A stretch of 64,000 nt of DNA from RGIG5612 sp045601405 (GTDB lineage Bacteria; Bacillota; Clostridia; Lachnospirales; Lachnospiraceae). The translations under genes were made by a program, and so were the position numbers. The stretch lies in assembly GCA_045601405.1 (NCBI GenBank), contig JAZRZO010000005.1, positions 1 to 64,000 on the forward strand, given 5' to 3'. The notes beneath the pieces were generated by a model. The model did not search any database, was not told the DNA's origin, and saw only the letters and a program-made list of their open reading frames with translations. This document shows, in pieces, positions 9,100 through 17,593 of the stretch; position 1 is the first letter of the stretch, and each line of letters starts with the position of its first letter.

Positions 9100-9644
9100 A
9101 GAAGGTGAATATAGAAACGCATATAAACGAAGAATGCTATCAACATGAATGCGGCGGAAAAGCCTATCATTAAATTCACCACCCGTTTATCAACATTAGG
9201 AACAGCGATCAGGATGATCATAACGATATAGAGTATGGCAGTGCAGATCTTACCGGCCCATACTGCTCCGTTGATATGCTTTCCTTTTGTGAAAAGGTAG
9301 CCGCTGAAGGAAAGTGAAACAACCTCCTTTACGGCGTAGATGATGATAAGTATGGCAACCCAGTGATACTTAAAGACAACGCAGAAAAGCATTGCGAACT
9401 GCATTGCCTTGTCCGCGATAGGATCGATGATCTTTCCCCAGTCCGTGATGAGGTTATATCTGCGCGCGATGATGCCGTCCGCCACATCGGTGAGAGCGGA
9501 AAGTATAACAATGCCGATAGCCCACAGATTGTCTGTAAAGCTTTTTGCGTTGATATAGACAACGACAAAGATCGGAACGAGAATTATCCTTACATATGTA
9601 AGGATGTTTGGGATAGTGAAAAAATCCTGTTTTCTAAATTGCAT
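9063..9644 (-). CDS. CDP-alcohol phosphatidyltransferase (PgsA-like)
   Basis: Integral membrane enzyme of 193 residues that transfers a phosphatidyl group from CDP-diacylglycerol to an alcohol, most likely glycerol 3-phosphate. The family signature DG(x2)AR(x8)G(x3)D(x3)D is present in DVADGIIARRY...DWGKIIDPIADK near residues 55-80, followed by four or more hydrophobic segments. The start has AAGGA upstream. The gene has its own promoter at 9678-9706 and runs convergent into the transketolase gene. Phosphatidylglycerophosphate synthase is the favoured call; cardiolipin synthase-like activity cannot be excluded. Confidence 0.88.
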   Translation of the reverse strand: MQFRKQDFFTIPNILTYVRIILVPIFVVVYINAKSFTDNLWAIGIVILSALTDVADGIIARRYNLITDWGKIIDPIADKAMQFAMLFCVVFKYHWVAILIIIYAVKEVVSLSFSGYLFTKGKHINGAVWAGKICTAILYIVMIILIAVPNVDKRVVNLMIGFSAAFMLIAFFVYMRFYIHLLHELKEEENIGK

Positions 9645-9677
9645 GACGATCCTTCTAAATAAAATTCAACCGAGAAA

Positions 9678-9706
9678 AGTATATTATGCGAATATAAAAA
9701 AGTCAA
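9678..9706 (-). promoter_or_regulatory. Promoter of the phosphatidyltransferase gene
   Basis: Reverse-strand TTGACT (9701-9706), 17-base spacer and TATACT (9678-9683), 34 bases before the start codon. Confidence 0.6.
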
Positions 9707-9737
9707 TGGAGCGAGGTGTGCAAAACGCCCAAAATCC

Positions 9738-9766
9738 TTGACAATTAAGGATTTTTACAGTATAAA
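9738..9766 (+). promoter_or_regulatory. Strong promoter of the HU gene
   Basis: Perfect TTGACA (9738-9743), 17-base spacer and TATAAA (9761-9766). A GAGGAGGA ribosome site precedes the ATG at 9830. This is the cleanest consensus promoter in the left half, as expected for an abundant protein. Confidence 0.8.
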
Positions 9767-9829
9767 TAGTAGGACTTTCGATATGTGTATAAGAAAGTGA
9801 TCAATTAATAATAAAGAGGAGGATACACA

Positions 9830-10114
9830 ATGAACAAGGTTGAATTAGTTGAAGCTATGGCAAAAAAAAGCGGCCTTTCAAAAAAGGAAGCTGAAGGCGC
9901 TTTAAAGGCATTCATCGACACTGTTGAATTTGAAGTTAAGAAAGGACGCAAGGTTCAGTTAGTTGGCTTTGGTACTTTCGAACTTTCCAAGAGAGCAGCT
10001 CGTAAGGGTCGCAATCCGCAGACCAATGAGACGATCAAGATCAAGGCTTCAAAATCACCTAAGTTTAAACCGGGTAAAGCTTTCAAAGATCTGGTAAACG
10101 GAGTAAAGAAATAA
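9830..10114 (+). CDS. hup: HU-family DNA-binding protein
   Basis: Abundant histone-like protein that bends DNA as a dimer. The 94 residues begin MNKVELVEAMAKKSGL and carry the HU arm GFGTFELSKRAARKGRNPQT and the C-terminal SPKFKPGKAFKDLVN. It has a consensus promoter, a strong ribosome site and its own terminator at 10135-10166, so it is a single-gene transcription unit. Codon use is strongly biased, as for highly expressed genes. Confidence 0.97.
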   Translation: MNKVELVEAMAKKSGLSKKEAEGALKAFIDTVEFEVKKGRKVQLVGFGTFELSKRAARKGRNPQTNETIKIKASKSPKFKPGKAFKDLVNGVKK

Positions 10115-10134
10115 TTTAAAAAAGAAATACCTGT

Positions 10135-10166
10135 AAAAATGCGGATCATTTCGGTCCGCATTTTTT
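10135..10166 (+). terminator. Rho-independent terminator of the HU gene
   Basis: Stem AAAATGCGGA paired with TCCGCATTTT around a nine-base loop, ending in a run of T. Confidence 0.85.
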
Positions 10167-10214
10167 GATTTTCAGCAAATTGATTTACGGAGAAAAAACA
10201 AGTAGAATATTACA

Positions 10215-10454
10215 ATGAGAATCGATAAATATCTTAAGGTCTCACGACTGATAAAAAGAAGAACCGTTGCAAATGAAGCCTGTTCGGCAGGCAGAGTAAG
10301 TGTTAACGGAAAAGTCATAAAAGCATCTTATGATGTTAAGACAGGCGACGTGATAAATATCTCTTTCGGCAACAGAGAGGTAAAAGCAAAGGTTATCTCG
10401 CTTGCCGAAAGCACGAAAAAAGATGACGCAAAGGAAATGTACGAGCTTCTATGA
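10215..10454 (+). CDS. rqcP: S4-domain RNA-binding protein (RqcP/YabO-like)
   Basis: A 79-residue S4-domain protein of the Hsp15/YabO group; in Bacillus the orthologue RqcP assists Ala-tailing in ribosome-associated quality control. It begins MRIDKYLKVSRLIKRRTVAN and has the S4 core AGRVSVNGKVIKASYDVKTGD. Its stop overlaps the DivIC start by four bases, and the order S4 protein - DivIC - TilS - Hpt - FtsH matches the conserved Firmicutes cluster, which strengthens the call. Confidence 0.88.
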   Translation: MRIDKYLKVSRLIKRRTVANEACSAGRVSVNGKVIKASYDVKTGDVINISFGNREVKAKVISLAESTKKDDAKEMYELL

Positions 10455-10750
10455 GAAAGACCGGGAATGGCAATAATAAAAGAAAGAAGATATTCATTAC
10501 TCTTGCCGCAGTGATAGCTGTAGCCATCGCCGCGATGATCACCGTTCAGATATTCAGTATGCGTGTGAAAAACAACGAGCTTAAAGCAAGGAAGGGGAGG
10601 CTGGAGGAGCTTCTCTCTGAGGAGGAGTTGAGAAAGGAGTTTCTTGAAAACGAAGCGGCGTACATCCAGACCTGGAAATATATAGAGGAAAAGGCAAAAG
10701 CCATCGGCTATGTTTATCCGGATGAAATAATATTCAGAAAGGAAGAATAG
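10451..10750 (+). CDS. divIC: Septum formation initiator DivIC/FtsB family
   Basis: A 99-residue bitopic membrane protein: basic cytoplasmic start, one hydrophobic segment at about residues 13-33, then a short coiled coil (ELKARKGRLEELLSEEELR) outside the cell and a conserved C-terminal KAKAIGYVYPDEIIF motif. Members bridge FtsL and FtsQ/DivIB in the divisome. Position between the S4 protein and tilS is that of divIC in Bacillus. Overlaps both neighbours. Confidence 0.88.
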   Translation: MRKTGNGNNKRKKIFITLAAVIAVAIAAMITVQIFSMRVKNNELKARKGRLEELLSEEELRKEFLENEAAYIQTWKYIEEKAKAIGYVYPDEIIFRKEE

Positions 10751-12183
10751 TGGTCCCGGAGCTTTACCTGCGTTTTGAGGAATATGTAAGATCGCGTAAG
10801 CTGATAAGTAATGGCGATGATATTGTGATAGGTGTATCGGGAGGGGCGGATTCGGTATGCCTGTTGCTGCTTTTATGCAGGCTGAGAAATAAGCTTGACT
10901 TAAGGCTTAAGGCCGCGCACATGGATCACATGATAAGAGGAGCCGCATCAAAGGCGGATGCGGATTTTGTAGAGGAACTCTGCGCAAAGCTTGATGTGGA
11001 TTGTGTTATAAAGACAGAAGATGTTCCGGAGCTTGCGAAACGGACAGGGACAGGCCTTGAGGAAGCCGGGCGAAGGGCTCGCTATGAGTTTATGTGCGCT
11101 CTGGCAAAAAAAGAAGGCGCCGCTATTGCCCTGGCTCATCATAAGAATGATAGCGTGGAGACATTTGTACTGAATCTTGTGAGGGGAACACGGCTTAAGG
11201 GATTAGGCGGCATAAAATCTGAAGGCTCAATGAATGGCTGCAGGCTTATCCGCCCGCTGATCTTTGCGACAAGGCAGGAGATAGAAGCGTATCTCGAAGA
11301 AGAGGGCGCCGGCTTCCGTGTGGACGCCACAAATGATGATACAGGCTATTCGCGAAATTTCATAAGACATGAGTTGCTGCCCCGATTTACCCGGCTGAAC
11401 AAAAACAGCATTGAACATATCGCCGGAACAGCGGACTATATAACAAGAGTTGAATGCTATCTGGAAAAAGAAACCGGTGCAGCCTGTGAGAGGATACTGA
11501 CTTACGATAACGAAGGCCGGCCGGTCATCGATGTAGACAGACTTAATGCGTGTGATCCGCTGATAGCAGAAAGGGTTATCTACAGAGCGGTAACGGAGGC
11601 TGTGAAAGGAAGCAGGGATGTCAGCTCTGTTCACATAAAAAGAGTGGCGGAGCTGGCCGGCGGCAGATCGGGACAGTCGGTGCCGCTGCTCAGGGGCTTC
11701 AGTGCCGTAAGGGAATATGGCAGGATGATCATAGGGCAAAAGGAGCGCGAAGGGGTTTTGCCCGGGGAAATAAGAATAGAAAAAAGCGGACTTGAGTCAG
11801 ACAGGGAAACCGTAATAGAACTTGAAGATGACGCTCGCCTTACCCTGAGCGTAACAGCAGTAAACAGTGGCAACAGACAAGAACTTATGCAAAAAAAACT
11901 GTATACGAAAGCATTTGACTATGATAAAATCAATAATACTGTTATTTTGGGGACGAAGGCTCCGGGAGACAGGATTTTTCTGAAAAACGGGAGTAAATCC
12001 CTGAAAAAATTTTTTACTGACGAGAAGATCCCTGCAGGCAAACGGAATGATATTCTTTTGCTCAAAGACGAAGAAAGTATTGTCTGGATCATCGGATACA
12101 GGATAAGCGAAGCGCATAAGATCGGTGATACCACAAAAAAGGCACTGATTGCAAGGATCAGCGGAGGTGCGTATGGACAATAA
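10750..12183 (+). CDS. tilS: tRNA(Ile)-lysidine synthase
   Basis: TilS converts C34 of the CAU-anticodon isoleucine tRNA to lysidine, so that it reads AUA. The 477-residue protein has the PP-loop ATP-binding motif IGVSGGADSVCLL near residues 28-40, the AHMDHMIRG and HHKNDSVETFVLN blocks, and a C-terminal TilS domain near APGDRIFLKNGSKSLKKFF. The start is GTG at 10750, overlapping the divIC stop by one base. Its end overlaps hpt by eleven bases. Confidence 0.95.
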   Translation: MVPELYLRFEEYVRSRKLISNGDDIVIGVSGGADSVCLLLLLCRLRNKLDLRLKAAHMDHMIRGAASKADADFVEELCAKLDVDCVIKTEDVPELAKRTGTGLEEAGRRARYEFMCALAKKEGAAIALAHHKNDSVETFVLNLVRGTRLKGLGGIKSEGSMNGCRLIRPLIFATRQEIEAYLEEEGAGFRVDATNDDTGYSRNFIRHELLPRFTRLNKNSIEHIAGTADYITRVECYLEKETGAACERILTYDNEGRPVIDVDRLNACDPLIAERVIYRAVTEAVKGSRDVSSVHIKRVAELAGGRSGQSVPLLRGFSAVREYGRMIIGQKEREGVLPGEIRIEKSGLESDRETVIELEDDARLTLSVTAVNSGNRQELMQKKLYTKAFDYDKINNTVILGTKAPGDRIFLKNGSKSLKKFFTDEKIPAGKRNDILLLKDEESIVWIIGYRISEAHKIGDTTKKALIARISGGAYGQ

Positions 12184-12694
12184 TATAGAAGTATTGATAA
12201 CTGAGGAAGAGGTCAGGGCGCGCATAAAGGAAATGGCGGATACCCTGAGTGAAAAATATGTGGGAGAGAAGGTTCTGCTTGTAGGTATCCTTAACGGTTC
12301 GGTATTTTTTCTCACAGAGCTTGCTCAGCAGATGAGTGTGCCGCTGGAGATTGATTTTATGGCAGCATCCAGTTACGGAAACGGAACGGAAAGCTCGGGC
12401 AGAGTCCTGGTCACAAAGGACCTTGAACGCTCGATACATGGCGTACATGTTGTCCTTATTGAGGATATAGTGGATACGGGACAAACGCTTCATCTTTTAA
12501 CAGAGATGCTGAGCGAGAGGAATCCGGCGAGCCTGGAGCTGGCAGTGCTTTTAGATAAACCCGCCAGGAGAAAGGTAGGTATGCGCGCGGACTATGTGGG
12601 CTTTGAGATACCTGACGCCTTTGTTGTGGGCTGGGGGCTTGACTACGACCAGAAATACAGAGACCTCCCTTACATAGGAGTTTTAAAGCAATAA
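12173..12694 (+). CDS. hpt: Hypoxanthine phosphoribosyltransferase
   Basis: Purine salvage enzyme that makes IMP and GMP from the free bases and PRPP. The protein has 173 residues; the PRPP-binding motif VVLIEDIVDTGQTL and the C-terminal VVGWGLDYDQKYRDLPYIG are diagnostic. The ATG at 12173 (MDNNIEVL) is preferred over an in-frame ATG further upstream because GGAGG sits seven bases before it. Same operon as tilS and ftsH. Confidence 0.95.
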   Translation: MDNNIEVLITEEEVRARIKEMADTLSEKYVGEKVLLVGILNGSVFFLTELAQQMSVPLEIDFMAASSYGNGTESSGRVLVTKDLERSIHGVHVVLIEDIVDTGQTLHLLTEMLSERNPASLELAVLLDKPARRKVGMRADYVGFEIPDAFVVGWGLDYDQKYRDLPYIGVLKQ

Positions 12695-12722
12695 CAGGGA
12701 ATAAAAACAAAGAGGAAACGTA

Positions 12723-14573
12723 ATGGGAAAACAGTTTAGAGGAATATTGATCTACGTTCTCGTTATCGCGGCGGTATTCGGCATAATTTATTTTATGACG
12801 TCGCAGCGAAATATCAATGATGATTATACCTTCAGCGAGTTTCAAAAAGACCTGAACGACCAGACTATATCATCAATAGAAGTTAAACAGAATGCAGAGA
12901 TCCCGACAGGTGTCCTTACCGTGGAATTTAAGGACAAAACAAAAAAGCAGCTTTATGTGGAAAATGTTAACACCATAACAGACCTGCTCAAGAACAGAAA
13001 CTTCAACTACAAGCTTCTGGATGTTACAAGGGCAAGCTATTTTGTCACAACTATACTGCCCATGGTGGTTATGTTCATCATATTCATCATTTTCTTCAGC
13101 ATTCTTTCAAGCAGAGCCGGAGGTGCCGGAGGCAACGTCATGTCGTTTGGCAAGAATAAGGCGAAGGTTATGGCGCAGAACAGCAACACGACCACCTTCA
13201 AGGATGTTGCGGGTCTTACCGAGGAAAGATCGGAGTTGGAAGAGGTTGTCGATTTTCTGAAGGCGCCCCAGAAATACACCCGTGTCGGAGCGCGCATACC
13301 CAAGGGCATACTGCTCGTGGGCCCTCCGGGAACGGGAAAGACGCTCCTTGCAAGGGCTGTATCCGGCGAGGCGGGAGTTCCGTTCTTCCATATATCCGGC
13401 TCGGATTTTGTGGAAATGTTTGTAGGCGTCGGCGCGTCCAGAGTAAGGGATCTTTTTTCGGACGCGAAGAAGAATACCCCGTGCATAATCTTCATTGACG
13501 AGATAGATGCGGTCGCAAGAAGAAGAGGCTCGGGTCTTGGCGGCGGCCACGATGAGAGAGAGCAGACGCTTAACCAGATCCTTGTTGAAATGGACGGCTT
13601 CGGCGTTAACGAGGGCATAATCGTTATGGCAGCGACGAACAGGGTGGACATCCTGGATCCGGCTATTTTGAGACCGGGGCGTTTTGACAGAAAGGTGTTT
13701 GTAGGAAAACCCGATGTTAAGGGAAGAGAGGACATACTTAAGGTACACTCACGCAACAAACCGCTTGCGGAGGATGTGGATCTTGGCGTTACCGCAAGGA
13801 CTACCGCGGGCTTCTCGGGAGCTGACCTTGAAAACCTGCTGAAGGAAGCGGCTATCAACGCGGCAGCCCAGAACAGATCGTATATAGTACAGGCGGATAT
13901 TGATAACGCGTTCATCAAGATAGGTATCGGAGAAGAAAAGAAGAGCAGGGTGATCTCGGAAAAGGAAAAGAGGATCACTGCTTATCACGAGTCCGGTCAT
14001 GCGATATTATTCCATGTCCTGCCTGAGGTGGGACCGGTGCATATGGTATCGGTTATCCCTACGGGTATGGCAGGAGGATATACCATGCCTCTACCTGAAA
14101 AGGATGAGATGTTCAACTCAAGAGGTAAGATGCTTGAAAACATCATGGTATCTTTTGGCGGGCGCATAGCCGAGGAGCTGATATTTGATGATATCACCAC
14201 GGGCGCGTCACAGGATATTAAACAGGCTACGGATATCGCAAGGTCTATGGTAACTAAATTCGGCATGAGCGATACTCTTGGACCTATCGACTACGGTACC
14301 GCGGATGCGGATGAGGTATTCATCGGCCGCGACTGGGGACAGGCTAAACCGTATTCGGACACAACTGCGGCAGCCATTGACGTGGAGGTTAAGAAGATAA
14401 TCGATAAATGCTATGCTGATGCCAAGAGCATCATTATGAAATACAGGGATGTGCTTGAGGCAAGTGCCCAGCTTCTTATGCAGAAAGAGAAGATCACAAG
14501 GGAAGAGTTTGAGGCATTGTTTGAGCCTTCTGTTCCGAATGAGCCTGTTGACCCTGTTCCGGCAACGGTTTGA
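12723..14573 (+). CDS. ftsH: ATP-dependent zinc metalloprotease FtsH
   Basis: Membrane-anchored AAA+ protease of 616 residues that degrades unstable and misassembled proteins. It has two N-terminal membrane segments (about 8-26 and 104-124), Walker A GPPGTGKT at 200-207, Walker [12 protein letters not shown], the second region of homology [19 protein letters not shown], and the zinc site HESGH at 422-426. A GAGGAAAC ribosome site precedes the ATG. It is the last gene of the cluster and is followed by a perfect hairpin terminator. Confidence 0.98.
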   Translation: MGKQFRGILIYVLVIAAVFGIIYFMTSQRNINDDYTFSEFQKDLNDQTISSIEVKQNAEIPTGVLTVEFKDKTKKQLYVENVNTITDLLKNRNFNYKLLDVTRASYFVTTILPMVVMFIIFIIFFSILSSRAGGAGGNVMSFGKNKAKVMAQNSNTTTFKDVAGLTEERSELEEVVDFLKAPQKYTRVGARIPKGILLVGPPGTGKTLLARAVSGEAGVPFFHISGSDFVEMFVGVGASRVRDLFSDAKKNTPCIIFIDEIDAVARRRGSGLGGGHDEREQTLNQILVEMDGFGVNEGIIVMAATNRVDILDPAILRPGRFDRKVFVGKPDVKGREDILKVHSRNKPLAEDVDLGVTARTTAGFSGADLENLLKEAAINAAAQNRSYIVQADIDNAFIKIGIGEEKKSRVISEKEKRITAYHESGHAILFHVLPEVGPVHMVSVIPTGMAGGYTMPLPEKDEMFNSRGKMLENIMVSFGGRIAEELIFDDITTGASQDIKQATDIARSMVTKFGMSDTLGPIDYGTADADEVFIGRDWGQAKPYSDTTAAAIDVEVKKIIDKCYADAKSIIMKYRDVLEASAQLLMQKEKITREEFEALFEPSVPNEPVDPVPATV

Positions 14574-14601
14574 TAAGTGCGGCTGGAGCCGGTTGAAATT
14601 T

Positions 14602-14629
14602 AGAAAAGACCGCGAAAGCGGTCTTTTCT
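14602..14629 (+). terminator. Terminator of the ftsH operon
   Basis: Perfect 12-bp stem (AGAAAAGACCGC / GCGGTCTTTTCT) with a GAAA tetraloop; the T-rich 3' arm is part of the stem. Confidence 0.8.
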
Positions 14630-14775
14630 GTGCAATATTACCAAATCCGAAGGTAAACTTTTGTAAAGTTTGTGGAGACTTATCTCTTTACCGGTGATAT
14701 CATATACACAGTAAAACATCCCCCCCCAATACATATAGTTTTACTACACTCCATAAAATAAAATACCTTCTCCTT

Positions 14776-14803
14776 AAAAACGCCGGCAGCAGCCGGCGTT
14801 TTT
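14776..14803 (+). terminator. Second hairpin terminator after ftsH
   Basis: AAAAACGCCGGC, loop AGCA, GCCGGCGTTTTT. It is symmetrical and could also act on the reverse strand. An interspersed repeat copy begins directly at its T-run. Confidence 0.8.
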
Positions 14804-14804
14804 A

Positions 14805-14920
14805 CTATGAGATATCTGCCGGGTTAGTCATACTTCGATATATCTGCAGCTTTGGCAGGATCATAGCCTCCCCCCCTCCGGGGGAAGGCGGCGCAGGAGG
14901 CGATGGGTGAGGGATGCATC
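14805..14920. repeat. Interspersed composite repeat, diverged copy
   Basis: The first module is shortened: GATATCTGCCGGGTTAGTC followed by CGATATATCTGCAG. The second module follows, with CCCCCCTCCGGGGGAAGG and then GGGTGAGGG. The same two modules, in the same order, occur at 23945-24080 and 36160-36255. No gene lies in 14574-14981 apart from terminators, this element and the probable start signals of the next operon. Confidence 0.65.
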
Positions 14921-14981
14921 AGGGTCTCAATTCTCACATCTTGCTATGGAAAAACCTTCGCCGATAATATAGAATATAAGC

Positions 14982-16310
14982 ATGAAGATTTTAATCAAGG
15001 GCGGAGATGCTCTCCTTTTTGACGGGCATACATTCGCAGTTAAAGAAAAGGATATTTTTATTGACGGAAAGCTGATCGCCGGGATATTCGATCCCGGATC
15101 GGAGAGCGTACCAACGGATGCTGACAAGGTGATCGACGCGAAAGACAGGCTGGTCATACCGGGGCTTATCAATGCGCACACACACGCGTTCATGAGCCTT
15201 TTCAGAAATTATGCTGATGACATGGATTTCTGGGACTGGCTTGAGCATGTCCAAAATGTTGAAGAGCATATTACGGAGGAGGATTGCTATTGGGGAACTC
15301 TCTTGAATTGTATCGAGATGATACGGACAGGGACAACCTGCTTTGTGGACATGAATATCAAGTCAGCGAAAAAAGGCAGGACCAGCGGACCGGAAAGCGC
15401 TTCGGCAGGTGCTGCGGCGGAGTCCGGTATGCGGGCAGTCATCACCCGCGGGCTTTCGGGTACGGCGGACAGCGAAGATTCTCTGATGAAGTTTGCGCAG
15501 ACAGTTGGTGAGATGGATGCCTTCAGAGATAATGACAGGATAAGATTCTGGTTCGGGCCGCATGCGCCATACAGCTGCATGGCGGATTATCTTGTGAAGC
15601 TGAAAGATGCGGCGAAGGAGCGCGGCTGCGGGATAACCATACATCTTTCGGAGAGTGAAGGTGAAGTTGCCGGAATGCTGGAGGAAAACAAAGTGACGCC
15701 GATAAAATACACGGCGGACCTGGGTGTCTTTGATGTTCCCGTGATAGCGGCGCACTGTGTTCAGGCGACAGAGGATGATCTCAGATTATTCAGCGAAAAA
15801 AATGTAAGCGTAGCCATCAACCCGAAGAGCAACATGAAGCTGGGGAATGGATTTGCGCCTGTACAGGAAATGCTTGACGCAGGGGTGAATGTCTGCATCG
15901 GTACGGATGGCAGCGGAAGCAACAACACACAAAACCTTTTTGCCGAAATGAACACGGCGGCGCTTGTATATAAAGGCAAAGCAAAGAAGGCAGTGTGTGT
16001 GAGCGCGCAGGATGTACTTAAAATGGCAACTGTGGGCGGTGCAAAAGCTATAGGTATGGAGGAAGAAACCGGTATCATAAAGGAAGGAGCGAAAGCGGAC
16101 CTTGTCATACTTGATACCAGCGGACCGGAATTCTTTCCCCGCAACAACACCGTACATGCGCTTGTGTATTCGGCAACAGGAGCAGAAACGGAGACAGTGA
16201 TAGTTGACGGTGAAGTGATAATGGAAAACAGAAGACTTCTGACTATAGATGAGAAAAAAGTATATGAAGAGTGCGAAAGGATCGCGCGAAGATTAAATAT
16301 GCAGGAGTAG
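14982..16310 (+). CDS. Amidohydrolase, S-adenosylhomocysteine / methylthioadenosine deaminase type
   Basis: Metal-dependent deaminase of the amidohydrolase superfamily, 442 residues. Metal and active-site motifs are visible: INAHTHAFMS (first HxH), HAPYSC, HLSESEGE, AAHC and the catalytic GTDGSGSNN. Family members of this length next to adenosylhomocysteinase act on S-adenosylhomocysteine or 5'-methylthioadenosine, giving the inosyl product. The downstream ahcY begins two bases after the stop. A weak promoter-like TTGCTA-N16-GATAAT lies at 14941-14968; no clear ribosome site is seen before the ATG. A general hydroxydechloroatrazine-type or guanine deaminase is less likely given the neighbour. 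Confidence 0.85.
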   Translation: MKILIKGGDALLFDGHTFAVKEKDIFIDGKLIAGIFDPGSESVPTDADKVIDAKDRLVIPGLINAHTHAFMSLFRNYADDMDFWDWLEHVQNVEEHITEEDCYWGTLLNCIEMIRTGTTCFVDMNIKSAKKGRTSGPESASAGAAAESGMRAVITRGLSGTADSEDSLMKFAQTVGEMDAFRDNDRIRFWFGPHAPYSCMADYLVKLKDAAKERGCGITIHLSESEGEVAGMLEENKVTPIKYTADLGVFDVPVIAAHCVQATEDDLRLFSEKNVSVAINPKSNMKLGNGFAPVQEMLDAGVNVCIGTDGSGSNNTQNLFAEMNTAALVYKGKAKKAVCVSAQDVLKMATVGGAKAIGMEEETGIIKEGAKADLVILDTSGPEFFPRNNTVHALVYSATGAETETVIVDGEVIMENRRLLTIDEKKVYEECERIARRLNMQE

Positions 16311-16312
16311 GA

Positions 16313-17593
16313 ATGAGCAAGATAAAAGACATAAAACTGGCCGAAGCCGGCAGACAGAAGATCGAATGGGTAAAAAGAAACTGCCCGCTGCTCTCATCGC
16401 TTGAGGAGGAGTTTGAACGGACAAAGCCATTTGAGGGAGTTAAGGTGGCGCTCTCTATCCACCTGGAGGCAAAGACAGCATATCTTTGTCTTGTGTTAAA
16501 AGCAGGCGGAGCAGAGATGTTTGTGACAGGCAGCAACCCGCTTTCCACACAGGACGATGTGGCGGCGGCTCTGGCGGATGAAAACATAGAGGTGTTTGCG
16601 TGGTATGACTGCAGCGAGGAGGAGTACTTTGACAACATCAGAATGGTGCTCAGCAACGACTGTGACATCATCATAGATGACGGCGGAGACCTTGTGAATA
16701 TGCTCCATAACGAAATGCCGGAAAAGATCGATAATGTTACCGGCGGCTGTGAGGAGACCACCACCGGTATCATCAGACTAAAAGCCATGGCTGCGGCGGA
16801 CAAGCTGAAATTCCCCATGGTAATGGTAAATGACGCGGACTGCAAGCATCTGTTCGACAACCGCTACGGAACAGGACAGTCGGTATTTGACGGAATAAAC
16901 AGGACGACAAACCTTATCGTAGCAGGAAAGAGAGTAGTCATTGCCGGCTACGGATGGTGCGGCAAGGGTTGCGCGATGCGGGCAAAAGGAATGGGTGCGA
17001 AGGTGATAGTCACAGAGGTTGACCCGGTGAAGGCGATAGAGGCCATAATGGACGGCTTTGAGGTTATGCCGATGAAAGAGGCGGCAAAAACAGGCGATCT
17101 CTTTATCACTGTTACGGGCTGCAACGCTGTTATAGATGAAGAGGATTTTCTGAACATGAAGGACGGCGCGATATGCTGCAACGCAGGACATTTTGATGTT
17201 GAGGTGGACGTGACCTGGCTCAGGAAAAACGCAAAAGAAACAAAGCCAATGCGTAATAACATCATGGGGTACAGGCTTTCCAACGGAAACTGGATATATA
17301 TACTCGCAGACGGAAGACTGGTGAACCTGGCGGCAGGGGACGGGCATCCGGCAGAGATAATGGACATGAGTTTTGCCATACAGGCGCTTTCCGCAAAATA
17401 TCTTCTGGAACAGAAAAAGGCCGGCAATATCAAAAACGGAAAGCTTATTTTGGAGGACGGATGCGAAACCTGCCTGATAAAGGTGCCGCGCGAAGTTGAC
17501 CTGGATGTGGCAGAGCGCAAGCTGGCCTTCTCGGGCATAGAGATAGATACACTTACAAAGGAACAGAAACAATATCTGAGGAGCGGGCTATGA
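16313..17593 (+). CDS. ahcY: Adenosylhomocysteinase (S-adenosylhomocysteine hydrolase)
   Basis: NAD-dependent enzyme that splits S-adenosylhomocysteine to homocysteine and adenosine. The 426-residue protein begins MSKIKDIKLAEAG. It has the EETTTGIIRL substrate block, the NAD Rossmann motif GYGWCGKGCAMRAKGMG, and the C-terminal NLAAGDGHPAEIMDMSFAIQ. The ATG at 16313 is chosen because GGAGTAGG precedes it; an earlier in-frame ATG lies inside the deaminase gene. With the deaminase directly upstream, this enzyme could instead act on the deaminated S-inosylhomocysteine. Confidence 0.95.
   Translation: MSKIKDIKLAEAGRQKIEWVKRNCPLLSSLEEEFERTKPFEGVKVALSIHLEAKTAYLCLVLKAGGAEMFVTGSNPLSTQDDVAAALADENIEVFAWYDCSEEEYFDNIRMVLSNDCDIIIDDGGDLVNMLHNEMPEKIDNVTGGCEETTTGIIRLKAMAAADKLKFPMVMVNDADCKHLFDNRYGTGQSVFDGINRTTNLIVAGKRVVIAGYGWCGKGCAMRAKGMGAKVIVTEVDPVKAIEAIMDGFEVMPMKEAAKTGDLFITVTGCNAVIDEEDFLNMKDGAICCNAGHFDVEVDVTWLRKNAKETKPMRNNIMGYRLSNGNWIYILADGRLVNLAAGDGHPAEIMDMSFAIQALSAKYLLEQKKAGNIKNGKLILEDGCETCLIKVPREVDLDVAERKLAFSGIEIDTLTKEQKQYLRSGL

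Noticed and set aside
16271..16312. Earlier in-frame start for ahcY
   Set aside because: It lies within the deaminase gene and lacks a ribosome site; the ATG at 16313 has GGAGTAGG and the usual N-terminus.
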